From CAWIVH01 sp963839475 (lineage in GTDB: Bacteria; Acidobacteriota; UBA6911): 64,000 nt of DNA. Below, piece by piece: positions 43,155 to 52,434 of the stretch. Under the pieces are notes generated by a model, which searched no databases, was not told the origin of the DNA, and saw nothing but the letters and a program-made list of their open reading frames with translations. Made by a program: the position numbers and the translations under genes. The first letter of the stretch is position 1. Each line of letters starts with the position of its first letter. The stretch lies in the NCBI GenBank assembly GCA_963839475.1, contig CAWIVH010000019.1, positions 186,001 to 250,000 of the forward strand, written 5' to 3'.

Positions 43155-46100
43155 ATGGCGATTAACCATACTGTATTGGCTGCAGTTCTCAGCATCGGAA
43201 TTGGAAGTCTTCTCCCCTATTCGCCGGCCGCAGGCAAAAACCAAAAGAGTACAGAAACATTTGTGGGGCTGGACGCGGGCATTCAGGTTCAAGAAGAGGA
43301 AAAACCCGGATTGCAGCGTTCCTATGGGCGCCCCCAGGAAAATATCCCGGCCGATCACAGGGTCGCTCCAAGACCGCAACCCCTGGCACAAATCGATCCG
43401 AGAAAGACCCAGGCTGGTCCAGCGGCCGCGAGCGCGAGGCCATCTTCGTCCGAGAGCAGCGACGGGCAAACCTGGACGCAAATGTTCCCCGGGGCACGAT
43501 TCTCTCATGCCATGGACTATGATGCGGGGCGGTCGCAGGTCGTGGTGTTTGGTGGCGACGGTGATACTTCGGGCAGCGATACCTGGGTGCATTACGGCAG
43601 CACTTGGACCAGGAAGAATCCTTCGCAAAGCCCCCCCGCCCGGGGCCATAGCAGGCTCATCCATGATGCGGCCCGTGGACAATCCGTGCTTTTTGGCGGG
43701 CTGGATTCGCTATCGTGGGAAGCCCTGAAAGACACCTGGATCTGGGATGGCAGCGCATGGAATCAAAAGAGCCCATCCAAGAGCCCGTCAGTCCGATTCG
43801 ATCATTCCATGACCTATGATCAGGCGCGGGGGAAGGTCGTATTGTTTGGGGGCCATGCCTGCAATGAATGTAACGCCTTCGGTGACACGTGGGTATGGGA
43901 TGGCAGTGACTGGTCGCAACGGAACCCGTCGCAGAGCCCGCAGGCGCGACACTCTTCCGCAATGGCCTATGATGCGGCACGATCACAGGTAGTGCTGTTT
44001 GGCGGAGGCGCTTTTAATAATCAATCATGGCAGTCTTTCAATGACACATGGGTGTGGGATGGGAACAGCTGGACGAAAAAGAATCCGACCCTGAGCCCTC
44101 CGCCTCGGTACGGTCATGCCATGGCCTACGATGCCGCAAGAGGCCAGGTTTTGTTGTTTGGAGGATGGAATTCTTCGGGGAGTTTTTTGGACGACACGTG
44201 GGTGTGGGATGGCAGCAATTGGGCGCAAAGGTATCCGTGGCAGACCCCGCCGGCACGAAGTGTCCATGGCTTAACCTACGATGCAGCGCGGGCGCAGGTG
44301 GTGCTTTTTGGAGGCCAGGAGCCGTCGGGAAATCTGGGCGACACATGGATATGGGATGGAGGCACCTGGACGGAGGAGAATCGCGTACCCCATTTGAGGA
44401 GCTATCCCGCTCTTGCCGGCGACGCAGCCCGAGCGCAGGTGGTGATGTTTGGGGGGTCGAAATGGTGGGTGGAGGGCATCAACGTCAATTTGAATGACAC
44501 CTGGGCGTGGGATGGTGGCAAGTGGATCCAAAAATATCCCTCACAGAGCCCGCGGCCTCGATATGGTCATGCGATGGCCTACGACGCGGAGCGGGCGCAG
44601 ATAGTGTTGTTTGGGGGAATAGAATCATCCTCGAATCGCTTGAATGAAACCTGGGTGTGGGATGGCACCAACTGGACGCAAAGATATCCGCTGCAGAAAC
44701 CGCCGGCCCGCTCCTATCACGCCATGGCCTATGATGCTGCGCGGGGACAGGTCGTGCTTTTTGGAGGGATGGATTCGTCCTCGAATCGCCTCAATGACAC
44801 CTGGGTGTGGGATGGCACCAACTGGACGCAAAAGAATCCGTCGCAGAGTCCGCCGGCCCGCTGCTATCACACGTTGGCCTATGATGCGACTCGGACGCAG
44901 ATGGTTCTGTTTGGCGGAGGCGGAATAGGCAGCGGCTGGTACGGAACCATGCTAAACGACACCTGGGTGTGGAACGGCAGCAACTGGACGCAAAGGTATC
45001 CGTTGCAGAGCCCCTCAGCCAGATGCATTCACGCAATGGCCAATTATGGGGTAAAGGGGCAGCTGCTTCTGTTCGGAGGCTATATCCAGGATGTGGGCGA
45101 ACTGAATGATACCTGGGCGTGGGATGGTAATAACTGGGCCAAGGCGAATCCCGCACAGAGCCCAAGATTGCAGAGTCAACACGCCATGGCCTACGACACT
45201 ACCCGAGCGCATGTGGTGCTGTTTGGGGAGGAGGGACATTGGATTTGGGGCGCTGGGTATTCATGCCCCACCCTGACGGTCACACCAGCGAGTTTGCCGG
45301 CCGGGATAGCAGGGAGCTCTTACAGCCAAACCATCTCCGCCACGGGCGGAACCGCACCTTACACTTATTCCATTACCTCCGGGATGATTCCAGCCGGATT
45401 GAATCTAACAGCCGCGGGAATTCTGTCCGGCACCCCCGCTGCAACTGGAACCTACAGCTTTACCGTAATGGCCGCAGGCTCAGGACAGTGCGCCGGAAGC
45501 CAGCAATACTCCCTGACGATTAACGCCGCCGTCGGCCCGCCAGGCAAGGCAGTTCCAGTATCTCCGTCCGGAACCATCAATATTTCATCCCCGGCCTACA
45601 CCTGGAACGCAGTGGCGGATTCAACCTGGTATTACCTCTGGGTCGGCGACTCGTCCAGCAGCGAAAAAATCAAACAGTGGTTTACAGCAAACCAGGCAGG
45701 CTGCGCCTCGGGAACCGGCACCTGTTCGGTAGCGCCAGCCACCGCGTTAGCCAGAGGCAATGCGCAGTGGTGGGTCCAAACCTGGAATGAAGCTGGCTAT
45801 GGACCCTGGAGCAATGGATTGAATTTCACCGTGGAGCCGGGAGGCATTCCCGGCAAGGCAACGCTCCTGTCTCCATCGGGAACCATCTCAACGGCTGCTC
45901 CAACCTACACCTGGAGTGCAGTGTCCTCGGCAACCTGGTACCAGCTGTGGGTCGATGACAGTACTGCTTCACCCAAAGTCCAGGCATGGTACAAAGCTGC
46001 CGACGCCGGCTGTGGATCGGGAGCCGGCACGTGTGCCGTCACGCCTGCAATTCAGGTGGCATCGGGATCGGCGCAATGGTGGATCCAGACCTGGAATGAA

Positions 46101-46457
46101 TCCGGTTATGGCCCCTGGAGCAATGGCATGGCGTTTGTTGCGGGCGGCACGGCTTTGCCCGGCAAAGCAGCACTGATTTCGCCAACGGGGACGACCACAA
46201 CAACAAAGCCGGTCTACACGTGGAGCGCAGTTGCCGGTTCAACCTGGTATTACCTCTGGGTCAATGATTCGGCTGCCAGCGGGAAAATCAAACAATGGTT
46301 CACGGCAAGCCAGGCCGGGTGTGCATCAGGGACCGGGACCTGTTCGGCAAATCCCGCTCAAGCGCTATCCCGGGGCTCCGGTCAATGGTGGATCCAGACC
46401 TGGAATGAGATCGGCTATGGGCCCTGGAGCGATGGCATGATCTTCACGGTGCCGTAG
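43155..46457 (+). CDS. Secreted Kelch beta-propeller protein with C-terminal tandem domains
   Basis: 1100 residues, signal peptide at 1-26. Eleven clear Kelch-like units of about 50 residues, most with D-T-W-x-W-(D/N)-G and a H-A-M-A-Y-D-A-A-R step followed by V-V-L-F-G-G, run from about 100 to 705. A twelfth, incomplete unit ends HWIWGAGY. Twelve units would suit two six-bladed propellers. An Ig-like putative adhesion domain follows (about 705-795: ATGGTAPYTYSITSG). Three tandem copies of about 100 residues come last, each with TWY.LWV.DS and QWW.QTWNE.GYGPWS. No anchor or sorting signal is seen, so it is probably secreted or surface-held. DNA of adjacent Kelch units is near-identical in places (44647-44690 and 44797-44840), pointing to recent unit duplication. 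Confidence 0.85.
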   Translation: MAINHTVLAAVLSIGIGSLLPYSPAAGKNQKSTETFVGLDAGIQVQEEEKPGLQRSYGRPQENIPADHRVAPRPQPLAQIDPRKTQAGPAAASARPSSSESSDGQTWTQMFPGARFSHAMDYDAGRSQVVVFGGDGDTSGSDTWVHYGSTWTRKNPSQSPPARGHSRLIHDAARGQSVLFGGLDSLSWEALKDTWIWDGSAWNQKSPSKSPSVRFDHSMTYDQARGKVVLFGGHACNECNAFGDTWVWDGSDWSQRNPSQSPQARHSSAMAYDAARSQVVLFGGGAFNNQSWQSFNDTWVWDGNSWTKKNPTLSPPPRYGHAMAYDAARGQVLLFGGWNSSGSFLDDTWVWDGSNWAQRYPWQTPPARSVHGLTYDAARAQVVLFGGQEPSGNLGDTWIWDGGTWTEENRVPHLRSYPALAGDAARAQVVMFGGSKWWVEGINVNLNDTWAWDGGKWIQKYPSQSPRPRYGHAMAYDAERAQIVLFGGIESSSNRLNETWVWDGTNWTQRYPLQKPPARSYHAMAYDAARGQVVLFGGMDSSSNRLNDTWVWDGTNWTQKNPSQSPPARCYHTLAYDATRTQMVLFGGGGIGSGWYGTMLNDTWVWNGSNWTQRYPLQSPSARCIHAMANYGVKGQLLLFGGYIQDVGELNDTWAWDGNNWAKANPAQSPRLQSQHAMAYDTTRAHVVLFGEEGHWIWGAGYSCPTLTVTPASLPAGIAGSSYSQTISATGGTAPYTYSITSGMIPAGLNLTAAGILSGTPAATGTYSFTVMAAGSGQCAGSQQYSLTINAAVGPPGKAVPVSPSGTINISSPAYTWNAVADSTWYYLWVGDSSSSEKIKQWFTANQAGCASGTGTCSVAPATALARGNAQWWVQTWNEAGYGPWSNGLNFTVEPGGIPGKATLLSPSGTISTAAPTYTWSAVSSATWYQLWVDDSTASPKVQAWYKAADAGCGSGAGTCAVTPAIQVASGSAQWWIQTWNESGYGPWSNGMAFVAGGTALPGKAALISPTGTTTTTKPVYTWSAVAGSTWYYLWVNDSAASGKIKQWFTASQAGCASGTGTCSANPAQALSRGSGQWWIQTWNEIGYGPWSDGMIFTVP

Positions 46458-46550
46458 CCTGAAATGATTCGAATTTATATCGTTCCTCATCACGGAAAGC
46501 CGGCGTGCCGTGAGATCCTGCAGGCGAAAACGCGCCGCGACGCAAAGGGA

Positions 46551-47483
46551 CTAGAGCGGATCCAGAGGATACCCGAGATCGCGCCAGGCGTCGAGACCGC
46601 CCGCGAGCGGCCGGACATCGGCTTTTCCTAGCCGGCGCAGCATCAGCGCTACACGAGCGCTGGTCGCCTCATTGGGTCAAGTGCAGTAGAGGATGAGCTC
46701 GCGATCTCCGGGAATCTCGTGAATCCGGCGCTCGAGTTCCGCCGGCGTGATGTGCAGCGCACCCGGCAATTTCACACTGTCGGCTTCCGATATCAGGTCG
46801 TGGCGCAGATCGATGATGTTGAGGCTTTCGCCCGCTTCCAGTCTCTGTTTCAGTTCCTCCGGTGTGATACGTGCGGTGCGCAAGTGCGCCAGAAATCGCC
46901 TGCGCTGGAGGAGTTTGAAAGCCAACCAGAACGCGATCGAGCCAAGCAGCAGAACGGTCATCCCGGCACCGAGACGAAATGCGTGCCTGGCGACGACCTC
47001 CAGCTGTTCGCTGAACAAAAATCCCAGGCCGGCGAATGCCCCGATCCAGAGCAACGATCCGATCGCATCCATGGCGATGAAGCGCAGGAGGGAAACCCGG
47101 AGCATCCCCGCCAGGGGAGGCGCAACAGTCCCCAGTCCGGGCACGAATTTGGCATAGATCAGAGACCAGACCCCATGCCGCTCGAATAGATTTTCAGTCC
47201 GGCGAACACAAGAATCGGGTTCCAACGAAATCCGGCACAGAAAGCGCAGCATGGAGCTTCCTTTTTGCCGGCCCAGCTCATACCAGATGAGATCCGCCAT
47301 CACGGAAGCTCCCACTCCCGCAACAAGGGCGAGTCTGAATGAAACTTTCCCGTGGGCCGCCAGAGCACCGACAGCAAGGAGGTAGGGAGCCGCCGGGATG
47401 GGAATGCCGACCTGTTCCGCGAACACGATGCCGACCAGCACCGCGTAGCCATGATGGAGAACAAATTGAAGAACCGATTGCAT
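46551..47483 (-). CDS. DedA-rhodanese fusion, probable selenoprotein (TGA read as selenocysteine)
   Basis: Membrane DedA/VTT domain (about residues 1-200 from the ATG at 47483, which has GGAG nearby; a GTG at 47549 is an alternative) joined to a rhodanese domain. Ordinary translation stops at TGA 46679-46677. The same frame then continues for 41 codons to TAG at 46551 and gives the exact rest of a rhodanese: PNEATSARVALML, then AGGLDAWRDLGYPL. The TGA falls in LYCT-x-PNEATS, at the active-loop position where rhodaneses have catalytic Cys. A perfect hairpin follows at selenocysteine-insertion distance. I infer Sec about residue 269 in a 310-residue protein that would carry sulfur or selenium as a per-selenide. 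A nonsense mutation or pseudogene is the alternative. Confidence 0.75.
46644..46662 (-). promoter_or_regulatory. Candidate bacterial SECIS hairpin
   Basis: On the mRNA, a perfect 7-bp stem (46662-46656 with 46650-46644) closes a 5-nt loop, CGUGU. The stem begins 14 nt after the in-frame UGA and the loop 21 nt after. A guanine in the first two loop bases fits the published bacterial SECIS pattern. The region also encodes SARVALM, so coding and structure constraints overlap. Confidence 0.6.
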
Positions 47484-47713
47484 AAGCTCCGATATTACCG
47501 GCTGAAAAGGAATCAGGTTGGAACCACCCCAATTCCACCACCGCTCCACCTGAGGTCGGACGCCGCCAGAATTCGAAATTTCCAGGAATTATTACCTCTT
47601 TAAGATGAAAAAACGACCCGAATTATTGAAGAGTCTGAATGTATATTCCCAAATGGCCCGAAATCATCGGAAAAAATGGTCCAATGAAATCGCTGCCATG
47701 AGGAGGAGTCCAA

Positions 47714-49735
47714 ATGATCGACAAATTCGTCGGCCTTCTGCTGACTTCCACAGCGGTGGCAGCAGTTTTGTTCCTGGCAGGCATCTTTTTGAAATCCATC
47801 TACTCGATCGGGCCGACGCAGGTCGGTCTGGTGCGGAAGCGGTTCGGGAAAAGGCTGCCGGACGACAATCCCGTTGCATTCAACGGCGAAGCCGGTTATC
47901 AGGCACAACTGCTGATGCCCGGCCTCCGCTTCAAGTTTTATCTGCAGTATGCCGTGACCAAACACCCATGGGTGCAGGTGCCGGCCGGACAGATCGGAGT
48001 TGTCATAGCGCAGATCGGGGATCCACTGCCCATTGGAGCCAAGTCCGCAATTTATACTCCAAGCTTTGGAACCTTCACCGATTTACAGACATTCGTAAAC
48101 GGTGTCGAGGCAAGGGACGGCGGCCCAATAATAAGGGGTCAAAAAGGAGTGCAGCGTCCCGTGCTTCCTCCGGGCACTCTGGCGCCCATACATCCCGTAG
48201 CTTTCCTGGTGATCACCAAGCCTCAGGTCTACGGTATCCTGATCTCGGAAGAACTTCGCCGCAGCGTCAAGGGCGACGCGCTCACGTATCAGGCATGGGG
48301 TCAGTTGCGTGAGGAACACCTGGATGTGACGAGGATTGAGCCAAAAGCCACCGAAGGCGGGCGGGTCATCGATATGGTAGGCGTGGTCACCACCCTGGAA
48401 GGCGATTCGCTTCCCGCCGGCGACATTGCCAGCCGTCTCGGAGGATTCGAAGATATCAAGGCCATTGAATTTGAATCCAAGGGTGGCGAAGCGACAGCAG
48501 TCCCGATCTCCAACTCCAAACTTATTGAAACGATCCTGGGCAGCAAGAATGATCAACATAACAGCTACCAGGATTTCCAGACCTTCCTGGACAAAGGCGG
48601 CAAGATCGGGTTGCAGCACGATCCACTGCTCTATGGCGCTTACAACCTGAACCCTTTCCTGATGAAGGTGGAACAAGTGCCGATGCTCGTTGTAGAGCAG
48701 GGACAGGTAGCGGTCATCAAATCGTATGTCGGCCTGCCGACGGAGGACACGTCCGGCGCCGAGTTCAAATTCGGCAGCCTGGTCAGACCCGGACATCGCG
48801 GCATCTGGGAAGAGCCGTTGAGGACCGGCAAGTATCCAATCAACCCCCGGATCTACCAGGCTGAAATTGTTCCCACGGCTATCCTCAAGCTGGATTGGTC
48901 CAAGGGAATCACTGGCGCACACAGGCTTGACGAGAGACTTGAACCGATTGTGGCCAAAAGCCGAGAAGGTTTCGTGTTTGCGATAGACCTCCAGGTCCTA
49001 ATTCACGTTCCCGATACGAAAGCGCCGCGCGTCATTTCCATGGTCGGCAGCATGCTGAATCTGGTCAACGAGGTGCTGCAGGCAGCGGTGGGCAATCTTT
49101 TCAGGGACAAATTGGGCGGCATGCCGGCCGTGAAATTCATAGAGACCCGTCAGACCGTGCAGCAAGAGGCATTGGCGCACATTTCGAAACAGCTTTCCTT
49201 GTATGAAGTGGAAACCAAAGGTGTCTACATACAAGATGTCATTCTCCCTGAAGCGCTGGTTCAGGTTTTGACCCAGAGAGAAATTGCCAACCAGGAAGTG
49301 GAGACTTTTAAAAAGCAGAAAACCGCACAGGATCAACGCATCGAGACCGAAGCGGCCACGGGAAAAGCCGACATGCAAAAGAGCCTTGCGGCCTCGGAGG
49401 TCAGCGTATTAATCAAGAAGAACAATGCCGACGCCCGGGCGCAGGAAGCTCGCGGCGAAGCCGAGTTTACCAAGCAGACGGGGCTTGCCCAGGCTGACGT
49501 GATCCGAGCCCAGGGAGTAGCTAGGGCGGACGGCTTCAAAGCTCAAAACGAGGCCATTGGTTCCTCCGGCACGCTGCTCGTGAACGTCGCCACGGTGCTG
49601 GCCGAAAAGAATGTCAAGATTATGCCCGATATTCTCGTAGCAGGGGGTGGCAGCGCGATCGACGGCCTGGCAGCGACTCTGACCCAGACTTTTGCTGGCC
49701 GGAAAAACCTGTCATCCGATCTGAGTGATAAATAA
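47714..49735 (+). CDS. SPFH/Band-7 (flotillin-like) membrane protein
   Basis: 673 residues. ATG has GAGGAG upstream. One N-terminal membrane helix (about 8-28) precedes a very large SPFH region. Blocks include SIGPTQVGLVRKRFGK near 31, PAGQIGVVIAQIG near 92 and a second SPFH-like set VEQGQVAVIKSYVG near 330. The last 180 residues form a long charged coiled coil (EVETFKKQKTAQDQRIETEA, AEFTKQTGLAQADVIRAQG), as in flotillins. It would assemble as an inner-membrane scaffold. The gene is divergent from the selenoprotein candidate, about 230 bp apart. Function in the organism is unknown. Confidence 0.85.
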   Translation: MIDKFVGLLLTSTAVAAVLFLAGIFLKSIYSIGPTQVGLVRKRFGKRLPDDNPVAFNGEAGYQAQLLMPGLRFKFYLQYAVTKHPWVQVPAGQIGVVIAQIGDPLPIGAKSAIYTPSFGTFTDLQTFVNGVEARDGGPIIRGQKGVQRPVLPPGTLAPIHPVAFLVITKPQVYGILISEELRRSVKGDALTYQAWGQLREEHLDVTRIEPKATEGGRVIDMVGVVTTLEGDSLPAGDIASRLGGFEDIKAIEFESKGGEATAVPISNSKLIETILGSKNDQHNSYQDFQTFLDKGGKIGLQHDPLLYGAYNLNPFLMKVEQVPMLVVEQGQVAVIKSYVGLPTEDTSGAEFKFGSLVRPGHRGIWEEPLRTGKYPINPRIYQAEIVPTAILKLDWSKGITGAHRLDERLEPIVAKSREGFVFAIDLQVLIHVPDTKAPRVISMVGSMLNLVNEVLQAAVGNLFRDKLGGMPAVKFIETRQTVQQEALAHISKQLSLYEVETKGVYIQDVILPEALVQVLTQREIANQEVETFKKQKTAQDQRIETEAATGKADMQKSLAASEVSVLIKKNNADARAQEARGEAEFTKQTGLAQADVIRAQGVARADGFKAQNEAIGSSGTLLVNVATVLAEKNVKIMPDILVAGGGSAIDGLAATLTQTFAGRKNLSSDLSDK

Positions 49736-49975
49736 AGAGGCTGCCGAAAACACTAGTGGTGATGAACTGTATCATTCAAAATCGGGAGTAGTGTGTGCAG
49801 AGATACTGGACCTGCTTGCCCTGCTCCCGAAGTCCTGATGGCAATCCGTTGGGCCATGCCGCCGGCCTCCGGCCGCGCTCCTCGAATATTATTCCCGGAA
49901 GTGCCGGAGGAGCGAGGCGCCAAAGAAAGGTTCAATGTTCTACCCCCGGCAGCCGTGAGTCACATCCTGACCTGA

Positions 49976-50449
49976 TCAGGACGTCCGGTTTTCCGGGGAT
50001 GGAGCCAAGCCTGAAAGCGCGCGCCCCACGAAAACGCTGATGACCGGCGTAAGAATGGTTCCGAAGATCAAGCCCTGGAGGCGCGTCATCATTGCTTTGC
50101 CAAACGGCAGCGTCGTTCCCTCCGGGATATTGAGAGAATCCCAATGAATGTAATAGGTCTTCAAGTCGCCTAAGTAGCTGATCAGGGTGGCAAGAAAGAT
50201 CAGAATCTGACCGAAAAGCCCGATAGTAATGCCGATGAGCAAAGTGCCCTTCCAGTCAAAGCCCCCGACGCGCTTTGAGAGTGCGCCATAGTAGAGACAG
50301 CTGATGATGGTCATTCCGAGAACGGAAAACATTGCGTTCCCGCGCGGCGCGTAGGGAACTCCGGCTATTCCGAGACTGAAACGGGCCACAGCCCAGATTA
50401 CCAGCAACAACATTGGCAAACGAACGAACCTGACGACTGAACCGAGCAT
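49976..50449 (-). CDS. Small integral membrane protein, unknown
   Basis: 157 residues with four predicted membrane helices (about 8-28, 42-60, 68-92, 125-148). ATG follows TAGGAGAG. I recognise no family. A conserved-looking YAPRGNAMFSVLG block occurs between helices one and two, and a proline-rich loop lies between helices three and four (LNIPEGTTLPFGKA). It stands alone, with about 240 bases of featureless DNA between it and the SPFH gene. Confidence 0.65.
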   Translation of the reverse strand: MLGSVVRFVRLPMLLLVIWAVARFSLGIAGVPYAPRGNAMFSVLGMTIISCLYYGALSKRVGGFDWKGTLLIGITIGLFGQILIFLATLISYLGDLKTYYIHWDSLNIPEGTTLPFGKAMMTRLQGLIFGTILTPVISVFVGRALSGLAPSPENRTS

Positions 50450-50880
50450 GTTTCTCTCCTAAATCGTGAGCCGGCGTGCTTCGCTCGCAAACGGACCAGG
50501 CAAACGTTATATGGGATCGCAGATCAGGAATCCCGGTTTGCCTTGCATCATCTCCGATGAGGAATTTCTCATTGAAGCATCTACCGGATTTACTCAATAT
50601 AATACCATCCAAGAGAGACACAGGTGATGCGCATCATGAGTCGACGGTTCTGCGGGTTTGTTTTTGCCATTATCGTTTAAGCATAATCTCTCAAGCTCGA
50701 TTCCCGTGAATAACTTCCCTCCCTTCGCGTCCTGTTTATCGGGAACAGCAATACCTATTTCAGCAACCTGCCGGAGAGTTCCTGCCGCAGCTACGCGGCT
50801 TTTTGAGAATAGAAACTTGGACTAGCGCACGGCGGGAGTCATCCACCTGCGGCAAATACAGCAAAATCAATCAGACCGCC

Positions 50881-50942
50881 AAACCACAAAGGCCGCAAAG
50901 GTTTTATTTATATATCTTTGCGGTCTTCGCGCCTTCGTGTTT
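50881..50942. repeat. Palindromic intergenic repeat, copy 2
   Basis: Left arm AAACCACAAAGGCCGCAAAG and right arm CTTTGCGGTCTTCGCGCC around an A/T-rich centre form a long imperfect hairpin. The unit recurs, decayed, at 6216-6287. It lies in the 810-bp gap 50450-51259, where I see no other gene or signal. Confidence 0.55.
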
Positions 50943-51259
50943 CAATCTCTCGAGCGTTCCAAGTTTCCAGAGAGCCTCGCAGTTGCACAAGAAATATTCC
51001 TTCATCAGCGACATAATCGCACGGGCACAGCCAAAACAGCGGAGCCTGCAAGTGCGATCCATCGACCTTCTTGTCAGTCGATACCCATCGTGGGACTTGA
51101 AGATGCACTATGTCTGTGCTTGAATTGAAATCAATCGGTCGGGACGGTGTAGGTCAGCTGGAAGAAAATTCAGAAAACTCGGGTTTCGAAGCAATTTCGA
51201 AAAGAATTTCTTCAGCCAAAGTTTCTTCATCCCAATTCCGGTGGAACAAGGACTGGTCG

Positions 51260-52243
51260 ATGGAGAAAATCGGGAAGTACCTGATTCTGGAGAAGCTGGG
51301 CCAGGGTGGTATGGGGGTGGTGTATAAAGCGCTGGATCCCCTCATCGAGCGCGTGGTCGCGGTGAAGATGATCGTCTCGAACCTCACCGACGAGCCTGAG
51401 CTCAGAGCGCGGTTTTTTCGTGAAGGCCGCTCCGCAGGACAACTCAGCCACAAAAACATTGTGACTATTTTCGACCTGGGTGAGGAACGCGGGACTGCCT
51501 ACCTGGCGATGGAGTATCTCGAAGGCGAAGACCTCCGGTCACTGATGCGCACAGGTAGCATCACCCTGGAAGAGAAGCTGCGGATTGTCAGGGAGATCTG
51601 CGAGGGGCTTTCTCATGCACACGAAAATAAGGTCATCCATAGAGACATCAAGCCAGCCAACATCTTTCTCACGAAATCGGGCCAGGTAAAAATTCTCGAT
51701 TTTGGCCTGGCCCGGACCATGCAGTCGGACCTGACCAATACCGGCCAGGCTCTCGGCTCGCCAAACTACATGTCTCCCGAACAGGTGCGCGGAGAAGATC
51801 TCGACCACCGGACCGATATCTTCTCTGTGGGGGTTCTTTTTTATGAACTGCTCACGCTCCGAAAGGCCTTCCAGGGCGATTCCTTCACCTCCACCATTTT
51901 CAAAATCCTCCAGAACGATCCTGAGCCCATTGAGAATTTCAATTCCGAGATCCCCCCGGAAATCTGCGCGATAGTCTTCAGGGCCTTGGCGAAAAAGCCG
52001 GAAGACCGCTATTCCACTCTGGATGAAATGCGGCGGGATCTCGATCGGGTGACGGGTTTGAGTACCGGTGACACCGCAATGGTCGCCGGCAATACTGCAT
52101 GGGTCGAGAATGCCGGTCGCAGAATCACGCCCGCAATCAGCCGACCAGGGCAGCCCAAGCGGGGGACCGTTATCATCCGTTTCGAGAGAGGCCCAGACGG
52201 AGATCAGTTCCGGCAGGCGGGGAAATTCAAAGACGTTTCCTAG
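51260..52243 (+). CDS. PknB-type Ser/Thr kinase, catalytic part (frame broken downstream)
   Basis: 327 residues from the ATG at 51260, eight bases after AAGGA (an upstream extension to 51110 is non-kinase). Residues 6-270 are a complete kinase domain: glycine loop GQGGMGVVYKA, VAVKM with catalytic Lys, IHRDIKPANIFL, DFGLA and SPNYMSPEQ. The juxtamembrane linker runs on to the stop at 52243. The membrane helix (VAAAVVVCLVLTAFIWVL) is in another frame at about 52381-52434, and the extracytoplasmic tail is in a third frame. The kinase half should fold on its own. Target proteins are unknown. Confidence 0.82.
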   Translation: MEKIGKYLILEKLGQGGMGVVYKALDPLIERVVAVKMIVSNLTDEPELRARFFREGRSAGQLSHKNIVTIFDLGEERGTAYLAMEYLEGEDLRSLMRTGSITLEEKLRIVREICEGLSHAHENKVIHRDIKPANIFLTKSGQVKILDFGLARTMQSDLTNTGQALGSPNYMSPEQVRGEDLDHRTDIFSVGVLFYELLTLRKAFQGDSFTSTIFKILQNDPEPIENFNSEIPPEICAIVFRALAKKPEDRYSTLDEMRRDLDRVTGLSTGDTAMVAGNTAWVENAGRRITPAISRPGQPKRGTVIIRFERGPDGDQFRQAGKFKDVS

Positions 52244-52434
52244 GCGGGGAAGCGCCGGAGCGGTCCGGCAATCGTCCGTCGGCGCGACAGCCAGCCGGCG
52301 GGAGGACAAAACCGAACTCGACATTCCAACTGCGCCGGATAATCTGGCGATTCCCAAGCATCCGCCAAATCGAGTTCGAAATGTCGCTGCCGCAGTCGTG
52401 GTTTGCTTGGTATTAACGGCTTTTATCTGGGTGC

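Noticed and set aside
52099..52416. Third-frame reading between kinase and tail as a separate small gene
   Set aside because: Basic low-complexity sequence with no motif; the membrane helix that should lie here is in another frame.
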